From the NCBI RefSeq assembly GCF_029892445.1, contig NZ_JARXVJ010000001.1, positions 2,976,001 to 3,040,000 on the forward strand: DNA of 64,000 nucleotides, read 5' to 3'. Numbering within the stretch: position 1 is the stretch's first letter; each line of letters begins with the position of its first letter. Positions 18,492 to 27,538 of the stretch are shown piece by piece. Source of the DNA: Chryseobacterium sp. H1D6B. GTDB taxonomy: Bacteria; Bacteroidota; Bacteroidia; Flavobacteriales; Weeksellaceae. The position numbers and the translations under genes were made by a program. Under the pieces are notes generated by a model that was not told the origin of the DNA, did not search any database, and worked only from the letters and a program-made list of their open reading frames with translations.

Positions 18492-19847
18492 ATGAAGCTT
18501 ATTGAACTAGCAAAGGAATTACACGTATCGGAAGAAAGCATTAAACAATTTATACAGGATTTTGATTTGGATCTCGGGGTATGCATCAGTACCAATTTTG
18601 AGGTGAAAGAAGATTTTGAAAAATTTGCCCGTGAAAATGTAGATTTTTTAAAACAGTATGAAACCGATCTTGATAAAAGTAAAACAGTGGAACAGATTGC
18701 TGAAACCATCAATCAGCCAAAAGATAAAGTAGAAAAAGTAATAAAAGATATCAACCCGAATATTTTCGACAACGGTTTTTTTAAATCTTCTATTTCAAGT
18801 TATGGGATTGACAATAAATTAGGAGGGAATTATCGTTTTGTATATGATTATTTTGGGCATAAAACGAGTCTCCAGCATAGAGATTTTATTGGGTATAGGG
18901 ATTTGTATTTCTATATTTCCAGTGTATTGGAACCCTACTTAAATGAACAGCAGATCAAAGACTGGGGAATCAATAAGGCCGCTGGAATTATCTTGTACGG
19001 ACCTCCGGGAAGCGGTAAGATTTTCTGGGCCAATAAAATTGCAGAAATTATAGGATATAAGTTTAAAGAAGTTAAGAAACATTATTTGGGAACTTCCTTT
19101 GTAGATGGAATCAGCAGTAATTTCAATGATTTTCTGATAGATATGATGAAAGATAAAAAGGTGCTGCTTTTTTTAGAGGATTTTGATAAGATTATGATGG
19201 AGAGAACCCCAGAAAATAATGTAGCATCCTGTAATCTGGAAACTCAGGAAATCATTCTTCATTATATCGGAAAATTTAGGAAAGAAGATATATTGATGGT
19301 AGGTTCTGCTAATTCTATTTCTGAAATTGATGAAGAGATTCTTGCTCCGGGAAGATTTGATATTATGATTCCTATTTTTCCGCCCAATGCTGTAGAGCGT
19401 TCGGAAATTATTATTTATTCACTGACAAGAAATCTTGAAAAAGACTCTCTTTTGTATAAAATTCTTAGAAATAATAAGGCTGATCTGGTTCCTTTCTGGA
19501 ATGAGGTTTCTTCAAAAATGAAGGTTTTCAGCAATACAATGGTAATTGATTTTACGCAGAGTTTGAAAAAACGGATTAAAAATCTTTACCAGCGGACACG
19601 AAATGAAAACCTGAAAATAGATGACAGTCTTCTTAATGGGGCTTTGAGAGATGCTCTTTCAAAACTTACTGAAGAATATTTACAGCAGATGCAGCAGTTC
19701 GTTAATGATGTTATTATTAATAATTCAGATGACTTTCAATATAGAATTACCGGCTTGAAAAAAGAATTAGAATCTTATAAAGTGGTAGAAACTCCTCAGA
19801 GGGAAATAGGGTTTCAGCATAATGGAGAGGAGGAAAAGAAGGCTTAA
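18492..19847 (+). CDS. AAA-family ATPase with altered Walker motifs
   Basis: 451 aa. The N-terminal ~95 residues hold two short helical motifs resembling IF2_N or HTH modules (IELAKELHVSEESIKQFIQDF; TVEQIAETINQPKDKVEKVI). The AAA core spans about 160-345. Walker A reads GPPGSGKI (170-177): the usual Thr/Ser after Lys is Ile. Walker B reads LLFLEDFD, with Glu229-Asp230 where Asp-Glu is normal. The second region of homology LAPGRFD is intact. A helical C-terminal part ends in a charged tail. I do not recognise a named family. ATP hydrolysis may be slow or absent. No operon partner: the upstream ABC genes are divergent. Confidence 0.85.
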   Translation: MKLIELAKELHVSEESIKQFIQDFDLDLGVCISTNFEVKEDFEKFARENVDFLKQYETDLDKSKTVEQIAETINQPKDKVEKVIKDINPNIFDNGFFKSSISSYGIDNKLGGNYRFVYDYFGHKTSLQHRDFIGYRDLYFYISSVLEPYLNEQQIKDWGINKAAGIILYGPPGSGKIFWANKIAEIIGYKFKEVKKHYLGTSFVDGISSNFNDFLIDMMKDKKVLLFLEDFDKIMMERTPENNVASCNLETQEIILHYIGKFRKEDILMVGSANSISEIDEEILAPGRFDIMIPIFPPNAVERSEIIIYSLTRNLEKDSLLYKILRNNKADLVPFWNEVSSKMKVFSNTMVIDFTQSLKKRIKNLYQRTRNENLKIDDSLLNGALRDALSKLTEEYLQQMQQFVNDVIINNSDDFQYRITGLKKELESYKVVETPQREIGFQHNGEEEKKA

Positions 19848-19956
19848 TTTTATTAGAAGTTAGAAACTGCCGGAGTAAAATGATTTGTAAGTGTTCATTT
19901 CAACATTTGTTTTCTAATATTATAAATATAGCTAAACATTAAAATTATTTTATCCG

Positions 19957-19964
19957 TATTTTTG
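19957..19964 (+). promoter_or_regulatory. Candidate -7 promoter box for prfB
   Basis: TATTTTTG matches TAnnTTTG and overlaps a possible TTG codon in the prfB frame at 19962. A transcript starting a few bases later could not include that TTG, which favours GTG at 19980 as start. Confidence 0.5.
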
Positions 19965-19979
19965 CAAAAAGAAGAATTC

Positions 19980-21092
19980 GTGATTAACAACGACCATATA
20001 AAACAAGTTCAATCCAGAATTGAAGACCTCCATAAATATCTTCAGATTGAAAAAAAGAAGATAGAAATTTCTAATGATGACGAAAAAACAGCTGCTCCAG
20101 AATTTTGGGATACCCCAAAAGAGGCCGAAGCTTTTCTAAAAGTACTTCGTTCTAAGAAAAAATGGGTAGAAGATTATGAAGAAATTACCACTCAGTTTGA
20201 AGATCTGCAGGTTTTGATGGAATTTGCTAAAGAAGACCCTGATTCTGAGAAAGAGCTGGATGAAGCATTTCCAAAGCTTGTAGAGAAAATTGAAAATCTG
20301 GAATTCAAAAATATGCTTTCTAATGAAGGTGACGAATTGTCTGCCGTACTTCAGATCACTGCTGGAGCTGGAGGTACCGAAAGCTGCGACTGGGCATCGA
20401 TGCTCATGAGAATGTACACGATGTGGGCAGAAAAACAAGGATATAAAATCAGAGAGCTGAATTTCCAGGAAGGGGAAGTTGCCGGGGTAAAAACGGTGAC
20501 CTTAGAAATTGACGGAGAATTTGCCTTTGGATATCTTAAAGGAGAAAACGGTGTTCACAGACTGGTAAGAATTTCACCATTTGACAGCAATGCAAAACGC
20601 CATACAAGCTTTGTTTCGGTATATGTTTATCCATTGGTAGATGATACTATTGAAATCAATATTAATCCTGCAGATATTTCCTTTGAAACCATGAGGAGTT
20701 CAGGAGCAGGAGGCCAGAACGTAAATAAAGTAGAAACAGCTGTACGTCTCCGACACGCTCCTACAGGAATTATTATTGAAAATTCCGAATCACGTTCCCA
20801 GCTTCAAAATAAAGAAAAAGCAATGCAGCTTCTTCGTTCCAGATTGTATGAAATGGAATTGGAAGAACGTATGAAAGCCCGTACCGAAATTGAGGCCAAT
20901 AAAATGAAGATAGAATGGGGAAGCCAGATCAGAAATTACGTAATGCACCCTTATAAATTGGTGAAAGATGTACGTTCAGGTTTTGAGACTTCAGACGTAG
21001 ATTCTGTAATGAACGGGAATCTTACTCCTTTTCTAAAAGCTTTTCTAATGGCCGATGGAACGGCGGTTTCAGACGACGATTTAGAGCTATAG
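19980..21092 (+). CDS. prfB: Peptide chain release factor 2, no programmed frameshift
   Basis: Class I release factor recognising UAA and UGA. The tripeptide anticodon-like region is near HAPTG..., the GGQ hydrolysis loop is in [16 protein letters not shown], and the C-terminal domain ends at DDDLEL. In E. coli a CUU-UGA shift site interrupts the gene around codon 25. Here the corresponding region ([10 protein letters not shown]) reads straight through without a stop, so the autoregulatory frameshift is absent. Start chosen at GTG 19980, which follows AAGAAG by 5 nt and gives an N-terminus ([16 protein letters not shown]) aligned with other RF2; a TTG six codons upstream is inside the promoter box. 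Confidence 0.95.
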   Translation: MINNDHIKQVQSRIEDLHKYLQIEKKKIEISNDDEKTAAPEFWDTPKEAEAFLKVLRSKKKWVEDYEEITTQFEDLQVLMEFAKEDPDSEKELDEAFPKLVEKIENLEFKNMLSNEGDELSAVLQITAGAGGTESCDWASMLMRMYTMWAEKQGYKIRELNFQEGEVAGVKTVTLEIDGEFAFGYLKGENGVHRLVRISPFDSNAKRHTSFVSVYVYPLVDDTIEININPADISFETMRSSGAGGQNVNKVETAVRLRHAPTGIIIENSESRSQLQNKEKAMQLLRSRLYEMELEERMKARTEIEANKMKIEWGSQIRNYVMHPYKLVKDVRSGFETSDVDSVMNGNLTPFLKAFLMADGTAVSDDDLEL

Positions 21093-21136
21093 AATATCAT
21101 GTCTCATTTTAGTTAAAATATTATAATAAATTTCCT

Positions 21137-21162
21137 TTTGAATTTTATTAAACCTATTTTTG
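21137..21162 (+). promoter_or_regulatory. Candidate promoter of the DedA-family gene
   Basis: TTTG at 21137-21140 and TATTTTTG at 21155-21162, 14 nt apart. The ATG is 16 nt after the -7 box. Confidence 0.5.
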
Positions 21163-21178
21163 TTACTTATCAAAACGT

Positions 21179-21874
21179 ATGGAAGATTTCAATAGCTGGA
21201 AAGATTTATTAAACCCTGAGTTTTACATTAAAATGGGAGGGTTTTGGCTTATTTTGTTTATTATTTTTGCTGAAACAGGACTTTTTATAGGATTTTTTTT
21301 ACCGGGAGATTCTTTGCTGTTCGTTTCAGGAATTTATGCTGTTGACATTATCAAAGAGACGTTCGGCTCTACAGGGAGCGATCTGCTTGATACAACTATT
21401 CTAGCTTCATCTGTTGCCATCGCTGCGATTATAGGAAATGAAGTAGGATATTATTTCGGAGTGAAGGCTGGTCCGGCTCTATATAAAAGAAAGGATTCAT
21501 TTTTATTTAAGAAAAAATACCTGTATCAGGCTCATGATTTCTTTGAAAAACACGGGGCTTTAGCGATTATTATGGCTAGATTCTTACCTGTAGTGAGAAC
21601 TTTTACGCCGATTGTTGCAGGAATTGTAAAGATGGATAAAAAAGAATTTTTAAGAGATAACGTTATCGGAGCCGTTTTGTGGTCATTTCTTCTGATTTTT
21701 GCAGGACATTATCTGGATAAATTATTTATAGACCAGTTCGGTATCGACCTTAAGAAAAAGCTGGAGATCATTATCCTGGTAATCGTGTTAATAACTACAT
21801 TGCCGATCGTTATTAAATTTGTTTTCGGAAAGAAAGTAGACCACTCTAAATACGAAGATCAAGACTTTGAATAA
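21179..21874 (+). CDS. DedA family inner-membrane protein
   Basis: 231 aa with the SNARE-associated/DedA layout: membrane segments near 20-45, 72-90, 145-170 and 195-215. Diagnostic sequences are FAETGLFIGFFLPGDSLLF, the re-entrant GNEVGYYFGVKAG and the basic-residue motif IMARFLPVVRTFTPIVAGI with the conserved Arg. DedA proteins help membrane homeostasis and are proposed lipid scramblases/flippases. Single gene, with promoter and terminator on both sides. Confidence 0.95.
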   Translation: MEDFNSWKDLLNPEFYIKMGGFWLILFIIFAETGLFIGFFLPGDSLLFVSGIYAVDIIKETFGSTGSDLLDTTILASSVAIAAIIGNEVGYYFGVKAGPALYKRKDSFLFKKKYLYQAHDFFEKHGALAIIMARFLPVVRTFTPIVAGIVKMDKKEFLRDNVIGAVLWSFLLIFAGHYLDKLFIDQFGIDLKKKLEIIILVIVLITTLPIVIKFVFGKKVDHSKYEDQDFE

Positions 21875-21900
21875 ATACATTTAAATATTTAAAATATAAT

Positions 21901-21930
21901 TAACCTGCTTTTTAAGCGGGTTATTTTTTT
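21901..21930 (+). terminator. Terminator after the DedA-family gene
   Basis: Stem AACCTGCTT / AAGCGGGTT (one mispair/wobble) followed by ATTTTTTT. The T-run overlaps the stop-codon end of the convergent hydrolase gene. Confidence 0.8.
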
Positions 21931-22784
21931 ATCCATTCCAAAATATTGGGATAGATAATGCTGTCTCTTTTCCGTCTGCTGAAAAATCTGGGCACATGGC
22001 CTGTGTTTTTCATAAAGATCAATTTATGGGGGATGTTATGCTTTGATAATACAGAATCAAGCGCTAAACCCTGGTGCTGATTGACTAGAAAATCTTTATT
22101 TCCCTGAAATAAAAGGGTAGGAACATTTGAAACATTTGCAATCGGGCTTGCTTTTTTAAATTCTTCAGATATTTTTTTACGGTCAAATTTTGTTCCTACT
22201 ACTTTCTGAAAAGTAGGAGAGGTGTATTTTGAATAAAATGAATTTAAATATTCAGGAGAATAAAAATCGGTGGGACCGCTCAATGAAATGATCTTTTTGA
22301 TCTGCTCTGGGTTTTGATAGCCGTAAAGCAGCGCTAAATGTCCGCCTGCACTTTCGCCTAATAAAATGTAATTGTCAGGCTGTAATTCGGCTTTTTGAGC
22401 CAGAGAATTGAATTTATTGATGGCTGACCTGATATCTTCGAGCTGTTCTTTATATGTGATTTTTTTAGAGACCAGTCTGTAGTTCATATTAATACTTGGA
22501 ATATTATTTTGAAAAAGCATTTTCTGAACCTGGATCATATGCTCTTTTCTTCCAAGCGTCCATGCACCGCCGTGAAGAATTAAAACAACGGGTGAGTTTT
22601 CCGGATAGTCCGAAGGAAGGAAAATATCCATCTTCTGTCTTTTATCTTCTCCATATTTTAGATTATAGATCTTCTGCTGATTGTTAGTGCCCACCCAGAC
22701 TTTGAATTTTGTATTACAGGAATTTAATAAAAAGCTGATACATCCTAAAATAAAGAAATGATATCTGGGAATTAGCTTTTTCAT
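21921..22784 (-). CDS. Alpha/beta hydrolase (esterase-like) lipoprotein
   Basis: 287 aa of the esterase/BD-FAE-like branch. Signal MKKLIPRYHFFILGCISFLLNSC gives a lipobox cysteine at residue 23. The oxyanion-hole motif HGGAW (about residue 70), the nucleophile elbow GESAGG (Ser near 145), an acid residue near FQGNKDFLV and the final His in NTGHVPRF complete the triad. It probably hydrolyses an ester at the envelope; the substrate is unknown. Single gene, convergent with the DedA gene. A -7 box lies only 4 nt before the ATG. Confidence 0.9.
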   Translation of the reverse strand: MKKLIPRYHFFILGCISFLLNSCNTKFKVWVGTNNQQKIYNLKYGEDKRQKMDIFLPSDYPENSPVVLILHGGAWTLGRKEHMIQVQKMLFQNNIPSINMNYRLVSKKITYKEQLEDIRSAINKFNSLAQKAELQPDNYILLGESAGGHLALLYGYQNPEQIKKIISLSGPTDFYSPEYLNSFYSKYTSPTFQKVVGTKFDRKKISEEFKKASPIANVSNVPTLLFQGNKDFLVNQHQGLALDSVLSKHNIPHKLIFMKNTGHVPRFFSRRKRDSIIYPNILEWIKK

Positions 22785-22788
22785 AGAT

Positions 22789-22796
22789 CAAATTTA
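22789..22796 (-). promoter_or_regulatory. Candidate -7 box abutting the hydrolase start codon
   Basis: TAAATTTG on the minus strand ends 4 nt before the ATG, so transcription would begin at or near the A of ATG (leaderless mRNA). No -33 TTG seen, so support is moderate. The remaining 22797-23040 holds no ORF above about 20 codons and no hairpin I could support. Confidence 0.4.
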
Positions 22797-23055
22797 CAGA
22801 AAAAATAAAAAGAATTAATGAAAATGATTTTTACTCCAGCTTTTGTACGTACTAAAGCCTAGAATTATTAAATATTTTATGTCAATTAAATTATTCACCG
22901 TATGCCAATATGCAGTTTAAAAAAGAATGACCACCTTTGTAGATGTTTTGAATGAGGTTTGAAATAGATTTGTTATGCCCTTGAAAGTCTTAAAGTGATT
23001 CTTAAAGTGAAAAATTTTATTAAATTGACTTTAAAAGAAAATGGAATTAAAACAT

Positions 23056-23063
23056 TATTTTTG
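23056..23063 (+). promoter_or_regulatory. Candidate -7 promoter box for the DUF808 gene
   Basis: TATTTTTG, exact TAnnTTTG match, 37 nt before the ATG at 23101. The nearest upstream TTG is 28 nt away, longer than usual. Confidence 0.42.
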
Positions 23064-23100
23064 CTGGACTTAACAAATATTAAAAAAATATTAAAATAAT

Positions 23101-23982
23101 ATGGCATCTGGTTTTTTTGCAATTTTAGATGATATCGCAGCATTGATGGATGATGTAGCAGTTACTAGTAAAATAGCAACTCAGAAAACAGCAGGGATCT
23201 TAGGTGACGATTTAGCTGTAAATGCTGAAAAAGCTACAGGCTTTCTTTCTTCACGCGAACTTCCGGTTTTATGGGCGATCACAAAAGGTTCTTTCATTAA
23301 TAAACTGATTATCCTTCCCATTGCTTTTCTGCTTAACTGGCTGTATAAACCGGCTATAGAGTTTATTCTTATTTTGGGAGGAATTTATCTGGCTTTTGAA
23401 GGAGTTGAAAAAATCGTAGAATTTTTATTTCACAGGTCTAAAAAAGGACATGAAGTAATAGAAGAAAGTGATCCCGCCGGACCTTCAGAAGAAGTTGAAA
23501 AATCAAAAATAAAATCTGCCATTACAACAGACTTTATTCTTTCTATAGAAATCGTAATTATAGCTTTGGGAACTGTTATACAGCAGGAACACCCTTTATT
23601 AACGCAGATCCTTACGGTAACTTTTGTTTCATTTATAGCGACAGTAGGAGTCTATGGAATCGTTGCGCTGATCGTAAGAATGGATGATGCCGGATTTTCT
23701 TTAATTAGAAAAAGCAATGATAAAGGATTTTTCTCTAAATTGGGCCATTTGCTGGTCAAAGCGCTCCCTGTTATCATCAAATTATTAGGAGTTGTAGGAA
23801 CAATTGCTCTGATCTTAGTTTCAGGAGGAATTTTCTCTCACAATATCGACTATTTTCATCATCTGCTTCCGTCTTGGCCTTCTATAATTAAAGAGTTTGC
23901 CTTAGGCTTGGCAGCCGGGATATTAGCTGTTGCAGTTTTTACAGCAGGTAAAAAAGTGTATTCAGTAGTTACAAAAAAGTAA
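23101..23982 (+). CDS. DUF808 family membrane protein (YedI-like)
   Basis: 293 aa; the N-terminus MASGFFAILDDIAALMDDVA and the following KTAGILGDDLAVNAEKATGF are the hallmark of DUF808. Predicted membrane segments lie near 68-100, 146-165, 172-196, 220-245 and 260-285. The family is widespread in bacteria but its function is unknown. The acyltransferase gene follows after 14 nt, so both are probably on one transcript. Confidence 0.92.
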   Translation: MASGFFAILDDIAALMDDVAVTSKIATQKTAGILGDDLAVNAEKATGFLSSRELPVLWAITKGSFINKLIILPIAFLLNWLYKPAIEFILILGGIYLAFEGVEKIVEFLFHRSKKGHEVIEESDPAGPSEEVEKSKIKSAITTDFILSIEIVIIALGTVIQQEHPLLTQILTVTFVSFIATVGVYGIVALIVRMDDAGFSLIRKSNDKGFFSKLGHLLVKALPVIIKLLGVVGTIALILVSGGIFSHNIDYFHHLLPSWPSIIKEFALGLAAGILAVAVFTAGKKVYSVVTKK

Positions 23983-23996
23983 CTTAGACTTTCTTT

Positions 23997-24908
23997 ATGA
24001 GAAATTTATCAATTGATGTACTAAAAATTATACTGGCATTTTTTGTTGTTTTTCTGCATATGCATATTTTGAAAGATTCTTATCCATTAGCAAGTTTTAT
24101 ATTAGTTAATGGAGTTTTCAGGATTGCTGTACCTGCTTTCCTAATCATAACAGGATATTATTTTTATCATATTGATACTGTAGTGAAGTTGAAAAAGTGG
24201 CTCATAAGGACTTTTTTATTGTATGCAGTATGGTCAATTATTTACATTCCTTTCTGGGAAGATGATCAAATTTTATCCAATATTTTATTCGGGTATCATC
24301 ATCTGTGGTATTTAATCGGCGCTTTTTTTTCAGGTATTATTTTATTTATTTTAAGAAAAAAATCAGTTGTATTCCTGTCTGTAAGCGGTTTATTCCTATT
24401 TAGTATTGGGTATATTTTGCAGCTTTTGGGAAATTTTCATTATTTTAAGGGAGAATTAGACACAACATTAAATCTCTTTCCATCTTACAGGAATTTCTTA
24501 TTTGTATGTTTTCCGTTTCTTACGATGGGATATCTTATTAATAAACAGAAAATAGATAAAAAATATAAGCCTTCACTAATCTTTGTTATTGGATGTGCAG
24601 GTCTTGTTATTTTTGAATCATTTCTGAATTATAAATTGATTAATTCAAAAGAAAATGTTGATCTGCTGATTTCTTTATTACCTGCCTGTTCTGTACTGTT
24701 TTTGTATTGTAAAAACCTTACTATTAATATATCTTCTAAGATTTTAGCAAGTTTATCTACTGCTATTTATCTGGTGCATCCTTTATTGATGAAGCTGATG
24801 CCGGATCTCCATATTCAATCCTATGAAACAATTGTTTTTCTAGCAGTATTGTTGATTGTAAGTGTTGCTTTGGTATATGCTAACAGGAAATTGAAATATC
24901 TGCTGTAG
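23997..24908 (+). CDS. Acyltransferase 3 family membrane protein
   Basis: 303 aa polytopic protein with about ten hydrophobic helices. It begins RNLSIDVLKIILAFFVVFLHMHI; the LKIxLAFxVVxxH pattern with the catalytic-site His is typical of the acyltransferase 3/OafA-WecH family. Other features are ITGYYFY, the YHHLWYLIGAFFSGII segment and IYLVHPLLM near the C-terminus. Such proteins O-acylate surface polysaccharides or membrane sugars; target unknown. Its stop is only 2 nt from the end of the convergent gene at 24911. Confidence 0.9.
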   Translation: MRNLSIDVLKIILAFFVVFLHMHILKDSYPLASFILVNGVFRIAVPAFLIITGYYFYHIDTVVKLKKWLIRTFLLYAVWSIIYIPFWEDDQILSNILFGYHHLWYLIGAFFSGIILFILRKKSVVFLSVSGLFLFSIGYILQLLGNFHYFKGELDTTLNLFPSYRNFLFVCFPFLTMGYLINKQKIDKKYKPSLIFVIGCAGLVIFESFLNYKLINSKENVDLLISLLPACSVLFLYCKNLTINISSKILASLSTAIYLVHPLLMKLMPDLHIQSYETIVFLAVLLIVSVALVYANRKLKYLL

Positions 24909-24910
24909 CT

Positions 24911-25636
24911 TTATTTTATTCTCAATCCGTTTATAAAAGCAAGTTTAATTTTATCTGCGCCGTAGAATTCAGAATCATTCAGGTTGATATTTTTTTCTGT
25001 TTCTAATTGTTCATAGAGTTTGAAAATTTTTCCTTTGTATGGACAGTGATCTATAAAATGATTTAAAAACACTTCTGCCGTTTCTTTTTCAGAAAAACAG
25101 AGCAGAAAATCTAAGGGAAGAAGAGAATGCTTACTCCACGGATTAAATTTTGTTCCATTATTCTTCAAGAAAGCAACTGCAGATTCCTTAGAATTGAAGA
25201 TTTCAAAAATAGGAAGGATATGTTTTTCTATGCTTTCTGTAATCTCAAAAACTGATTTTTCAAAAGATAAACCTGCTAAATTCCATTCTTTCCAATTAGA
25301 ATAGGGAGTTAAGTAGCCAATTTGATTTCCGAAAATAAAACCTTGAGAATACTCATTTTTTGTCAGCTCTATCTGCCACTTTTTTAAACTTTTAGAATAA
25401 ATATTACTATGCGGAAGTATTTGAATAGAAGAGGAATCATTTCTAAAACTCGACTGAAAATAGATCTCAAAGTAAATATCTTTATCTAGAGCAGTTTTTT
25501 TGATCCGCTGTCCTTTTTCAAGCACTTTGAAGCCGTCCAGTTTATTTGCTATTTCATTGCAGGCGGTTAAGAATATAGTTCTGGGATCCATTTGTTTCTG
25601 GGAATTTAGATAGGATTGTAATTCAGATATAAACAA
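24911..25636 (-). CDS. Conserved-looking hypothetical protein (241 aa)
   Basis: Soluble protein without signal peptide, membrane helix or recognisable catalytic motif. It begins MFISELQSYLNSQKQMDP; the central part is beta-rich (DKDIYFEIYFQSSF; YSQGFIFGNQIGYLTPYSNWKEWN) and the C-terminal part is helical. The composition fits the host. An alternative start at the Met 16 codons in would remove a helix. It resembles small DUF4304-type proteins in overall layout, but I cannot assign it. Convergent with the acyltransferase gene with no terminator between them. Confidence 0.7.
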   Translation of the reverse strand: MFISELQSYLNSQKQMDPRTIFLTACNEIANKLDGFKVLEKGQRIKKTALDKDIYFEIYFQSSFRNDSSSIQILPHSNIYSKSLKKWQIELTKNEYSQGFIFGNQIGYLTPYSNWKEWNLAGLSFEKSVFEITESIEKHILPIFEIFNSKESAVAFLKNNGTKFNPWSKHSLLPLDFLLCFSEKETAEVFLNHFIDHCPYKGKIFKLYEQLETEKNINLNDSEFYGADKIKLAFINGLRIK

Positions 25637-25660
25637 ATATAAAAAGAAATTTAATGAATA

Positions 25661-25686
25661 AAAAAAGAGACCTTGATGGTCTCTTT
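25661..25686 (-). terminator. Terminator of grpE-dnaJ
   Basis: On the minus strand, stem AAAGAGACC / GGTCTCTTT with loop ATCAA followed by a T-run, 5 nt after the dnaJ stop codon. Confidence 0.85.
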
Positions 25687-25691
25687 ATATC

Positions 25692-26807
25692 TTAATTGAA
25701 TAAGTCTTTCACTTTTTCAAAGAATGTTTTTTCTTTTCCGGAAGGTTCTGCAACCATTTCTCCGCTTGACATCTGTTTCTCAAAAAAGTCTTTCTGGTCT
25801 TTCGTCAATTTCTGAGGAGTCCAGACATTGATATGAATGAACATATCACCTTTTCCATAGCTGTCAATACTTGGGAGTCCTTTTCCTGCTAATCTTAATA
25901 TTTTTCCGGATTGGGTTCCTTCTTCAATGGTAATTTTTACTTTCCCGCCTACAGTGGGAACTTCTTTTTTAGTTCCTAATGCAGCTTCAGCAAATGAGAT
26001 ATACAATTCTTGGTGGAGGTTGTCACCTTCTCTTTTGATAACTTTATCTATTTCTTCCTCTACAATCACTAATAGATCTCCAGGAATTCCTCCGAAAGGA
26101 GCATCGTTACCTTTTCCTCTTACATTAAGCTGTATTCCGTCTCTTGCACCTGCAGGAATATTAATAGTGATCTCATCTTCATCTTTTATTAAGCCTTGTG
26201 CGTTGGCTCCTGCTGGAATTTTATCTGCAACTTTTCCTATTCCCTGACAAGTGCTGCAGGTAGTCTGCGTCTGCATTTGTCCGAACATGGTGTTCATTAC
26301 TTTCAGCTGTACACCAGAACCATTACAGGTAGGACAGGTTTTTGAAGTGGCACCCTCTGCCATCTTCATCTTTTTTACTTTAAGAGTTTTTTGGGTTCCG
26401 TTCACCATTTCTTCAAGGTTCAGCTTGATTCTGATTCTTAAATTAGAACCCTTCACCTGCTGACGTCCTCCGCCGCCACCGCCGCCAAAATGACCGCCGA
26501 AAATATCTCCAAACTGACTAAAAATATCCTCCATATTCATTCCGCCGCCACCGAATCCGCCGCCACCGTATCCGCCGTTTCCTCCAACACCTGCGTGGCC
26601 GTATTGATCATATCTTGCGCGCTTTTGATCGTCGCTTAATATTTCATAGGCTTCAGCTGCTTCTTTGAATTTTTCTTCGGCTTCCTTATCTCCCGGATTT
26701 TTATCAGGGTGAAATTTGATAGCCATTTTACGGTATGATTTCTTTATTTCTTCGGCTGTAGCAGATTTGCTTATCTCAAGAACCTCGTAATAATCTCTTT
26801 TTGACAT
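25692..26807 (-). CDS. dnaJ: Chaperone DnaJ with a reduced zinc domain
   Basis: Hsp40 co-chaperone that delivers clients to DnaK and stimulates its ATPase. J domain 1-70 with HPD at 33-35, then a Gly-rich linker (about 71-118), zinc domain and two beta-barrel substrate domains. Canonical DnaJ has four CxxCxGxG motifs; only two are visible here (CPTCNGSG at 158, CSTCQGIG at 184), enough for one zinc centre. Length 371 is normal because the gap is filled by a short loop. It lies 36 nt downstream of grpE, forming a heat-shock operon without dnaK. Confidence 0.96.
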   Translation of the reverse strand: MSKRDYYEVLEISKSATAEEIKKSYRKMAIKFHPDKNPGDKEAEEKFKEAAEAYEILSDDQKRARYDQYGHAGVGGNGGYGGGGFGGGGMNMEDIFSQFGDIFGGHFGGGGGGGRQQVKGSNLRIRIKLNLEEMVNGTQKTLKVKKMKMAEGATSKTCPTCNGSGVQLKVMNTMFGQMQTQTTCSTCQGIGKVADKIPAGANAQGLIKDEDEITINIPAGARDGIQLNVRGKGNDAPFGGIPGDLLVIVEEEIDKVIKREGDNLHQELYISFAEAALGTKKEVPTVGGKVKITIEEGTQSGKILRLAGKGLPSIDSYGKGDMFIHINVWTPQKLTKDQKDFFEKQMSSGEMVAEPSGKEKTFFEKVKDLFN

Positions 26808-26843
26808 TTTTCTAAATTTAAAATTTTAAAGGACGGTTCTAGA

Positions 26844-27386
26844 TTATTGTCCAGTTACTACTTTTGCAAAACGAATTACTTTATCACCTAAAGTATATCC
26901 GGTTTCTATAACATCTACAATTTTACCCTTTAAATCTTCTGATGGTGCAGGAATTTGAGTAATCGCTTCATGAAAATCTACATTGAAACTGTCACCAGCT
27001 CTTACCTCCATAATTTTTAATCCCTTTTCAGTCAGCCTGCTTTTGAATTTTTGATAAATCAATTCTATACCTTGTAGATCAGCCGGGTTTCCATTTTTAG
27101 CAATTTCTTTCAAAGCTCTTTCAAAATCATCCAAAATGCCCAACATAGAAACCATCATCTCCTGATTAGCATACTGGAAGAATTCCATCTTCTCTTTAGA
27201 AGTTCTCTTTTTATAATTTTCAAATTCAGCGTACAATCTGATGTAACGGTCTTTTTCTTGTGCCAAAAGTTCCTCTGCAGTAGGTGCATCTGTCACATTT
27301 TCCTCTTGAGGCGCTTCGTTTTGAATGTTGTTCTCTTCCTGCGTATTGATGTTTTCTTCGTTGATATCCTGATTTTCCATATTCAA
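26844..27386 (-). CDS. grpE: Nucleotide exchange factor GrpE
   Basis: 180 aa. A low-complexity acidic, Asn/Glu-rich head (1-40) is followed by the long dimer helix (LLAQEKDRYIRLYAEFENYKKRT) and the beta-wing domain ending GDKVIRFAKVVTG. GrpE releases ADP from DnaK. Encoded immediately upstream of dnaJ on the same strand. I found no CIRCE-like inverted repeat in the ~150 nt upstream, and no exact -7 box. Confidence 0.97.
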   Translation of the reverse strand: MNMENQDINEENINTQEENNIQNEAPQEENVTDAPTAEELLAQEKDRYIRLYAEFENYKKRTSKEKMEFFQYANQEMMVSMLGILDDFERALKEIAKNGNPADLQGIELIYQKFKSRLTEKGLKIMEVRAGDSFNVDFHEAITQIPAPSEDLKGKIVDVIETGYTLGDKVIRFAKVVTGQ

Positions 27387-27538
27387 TAACTATTTTACAA
27401 AGTTGTTTGTCAAAGATTCTGCCAAATAGAAAATTAAGACATTAAGGCAGAAAATTGATTTTTAATGTATTTTTAAATTAATTGAAAGAAATTTATTATT
27501 TCCCATAGTCCATTGATCTACTTTCTTAGTGGTTTCCT

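Noticed and set aside
22797..23040. Search for small RNA or microprotein in the 316-nt gap upstream of the DUF808 gene
   Set aside because: Only frames below about 20 codons and no stable hairpin; nothing to support beyond the -7 box.
27387..27538. CIRCE-type operator upstream of grpE
   Set aside because: No TTAGCACTC-N9-GAGTGCTAA-like inverted repeat found by eye.
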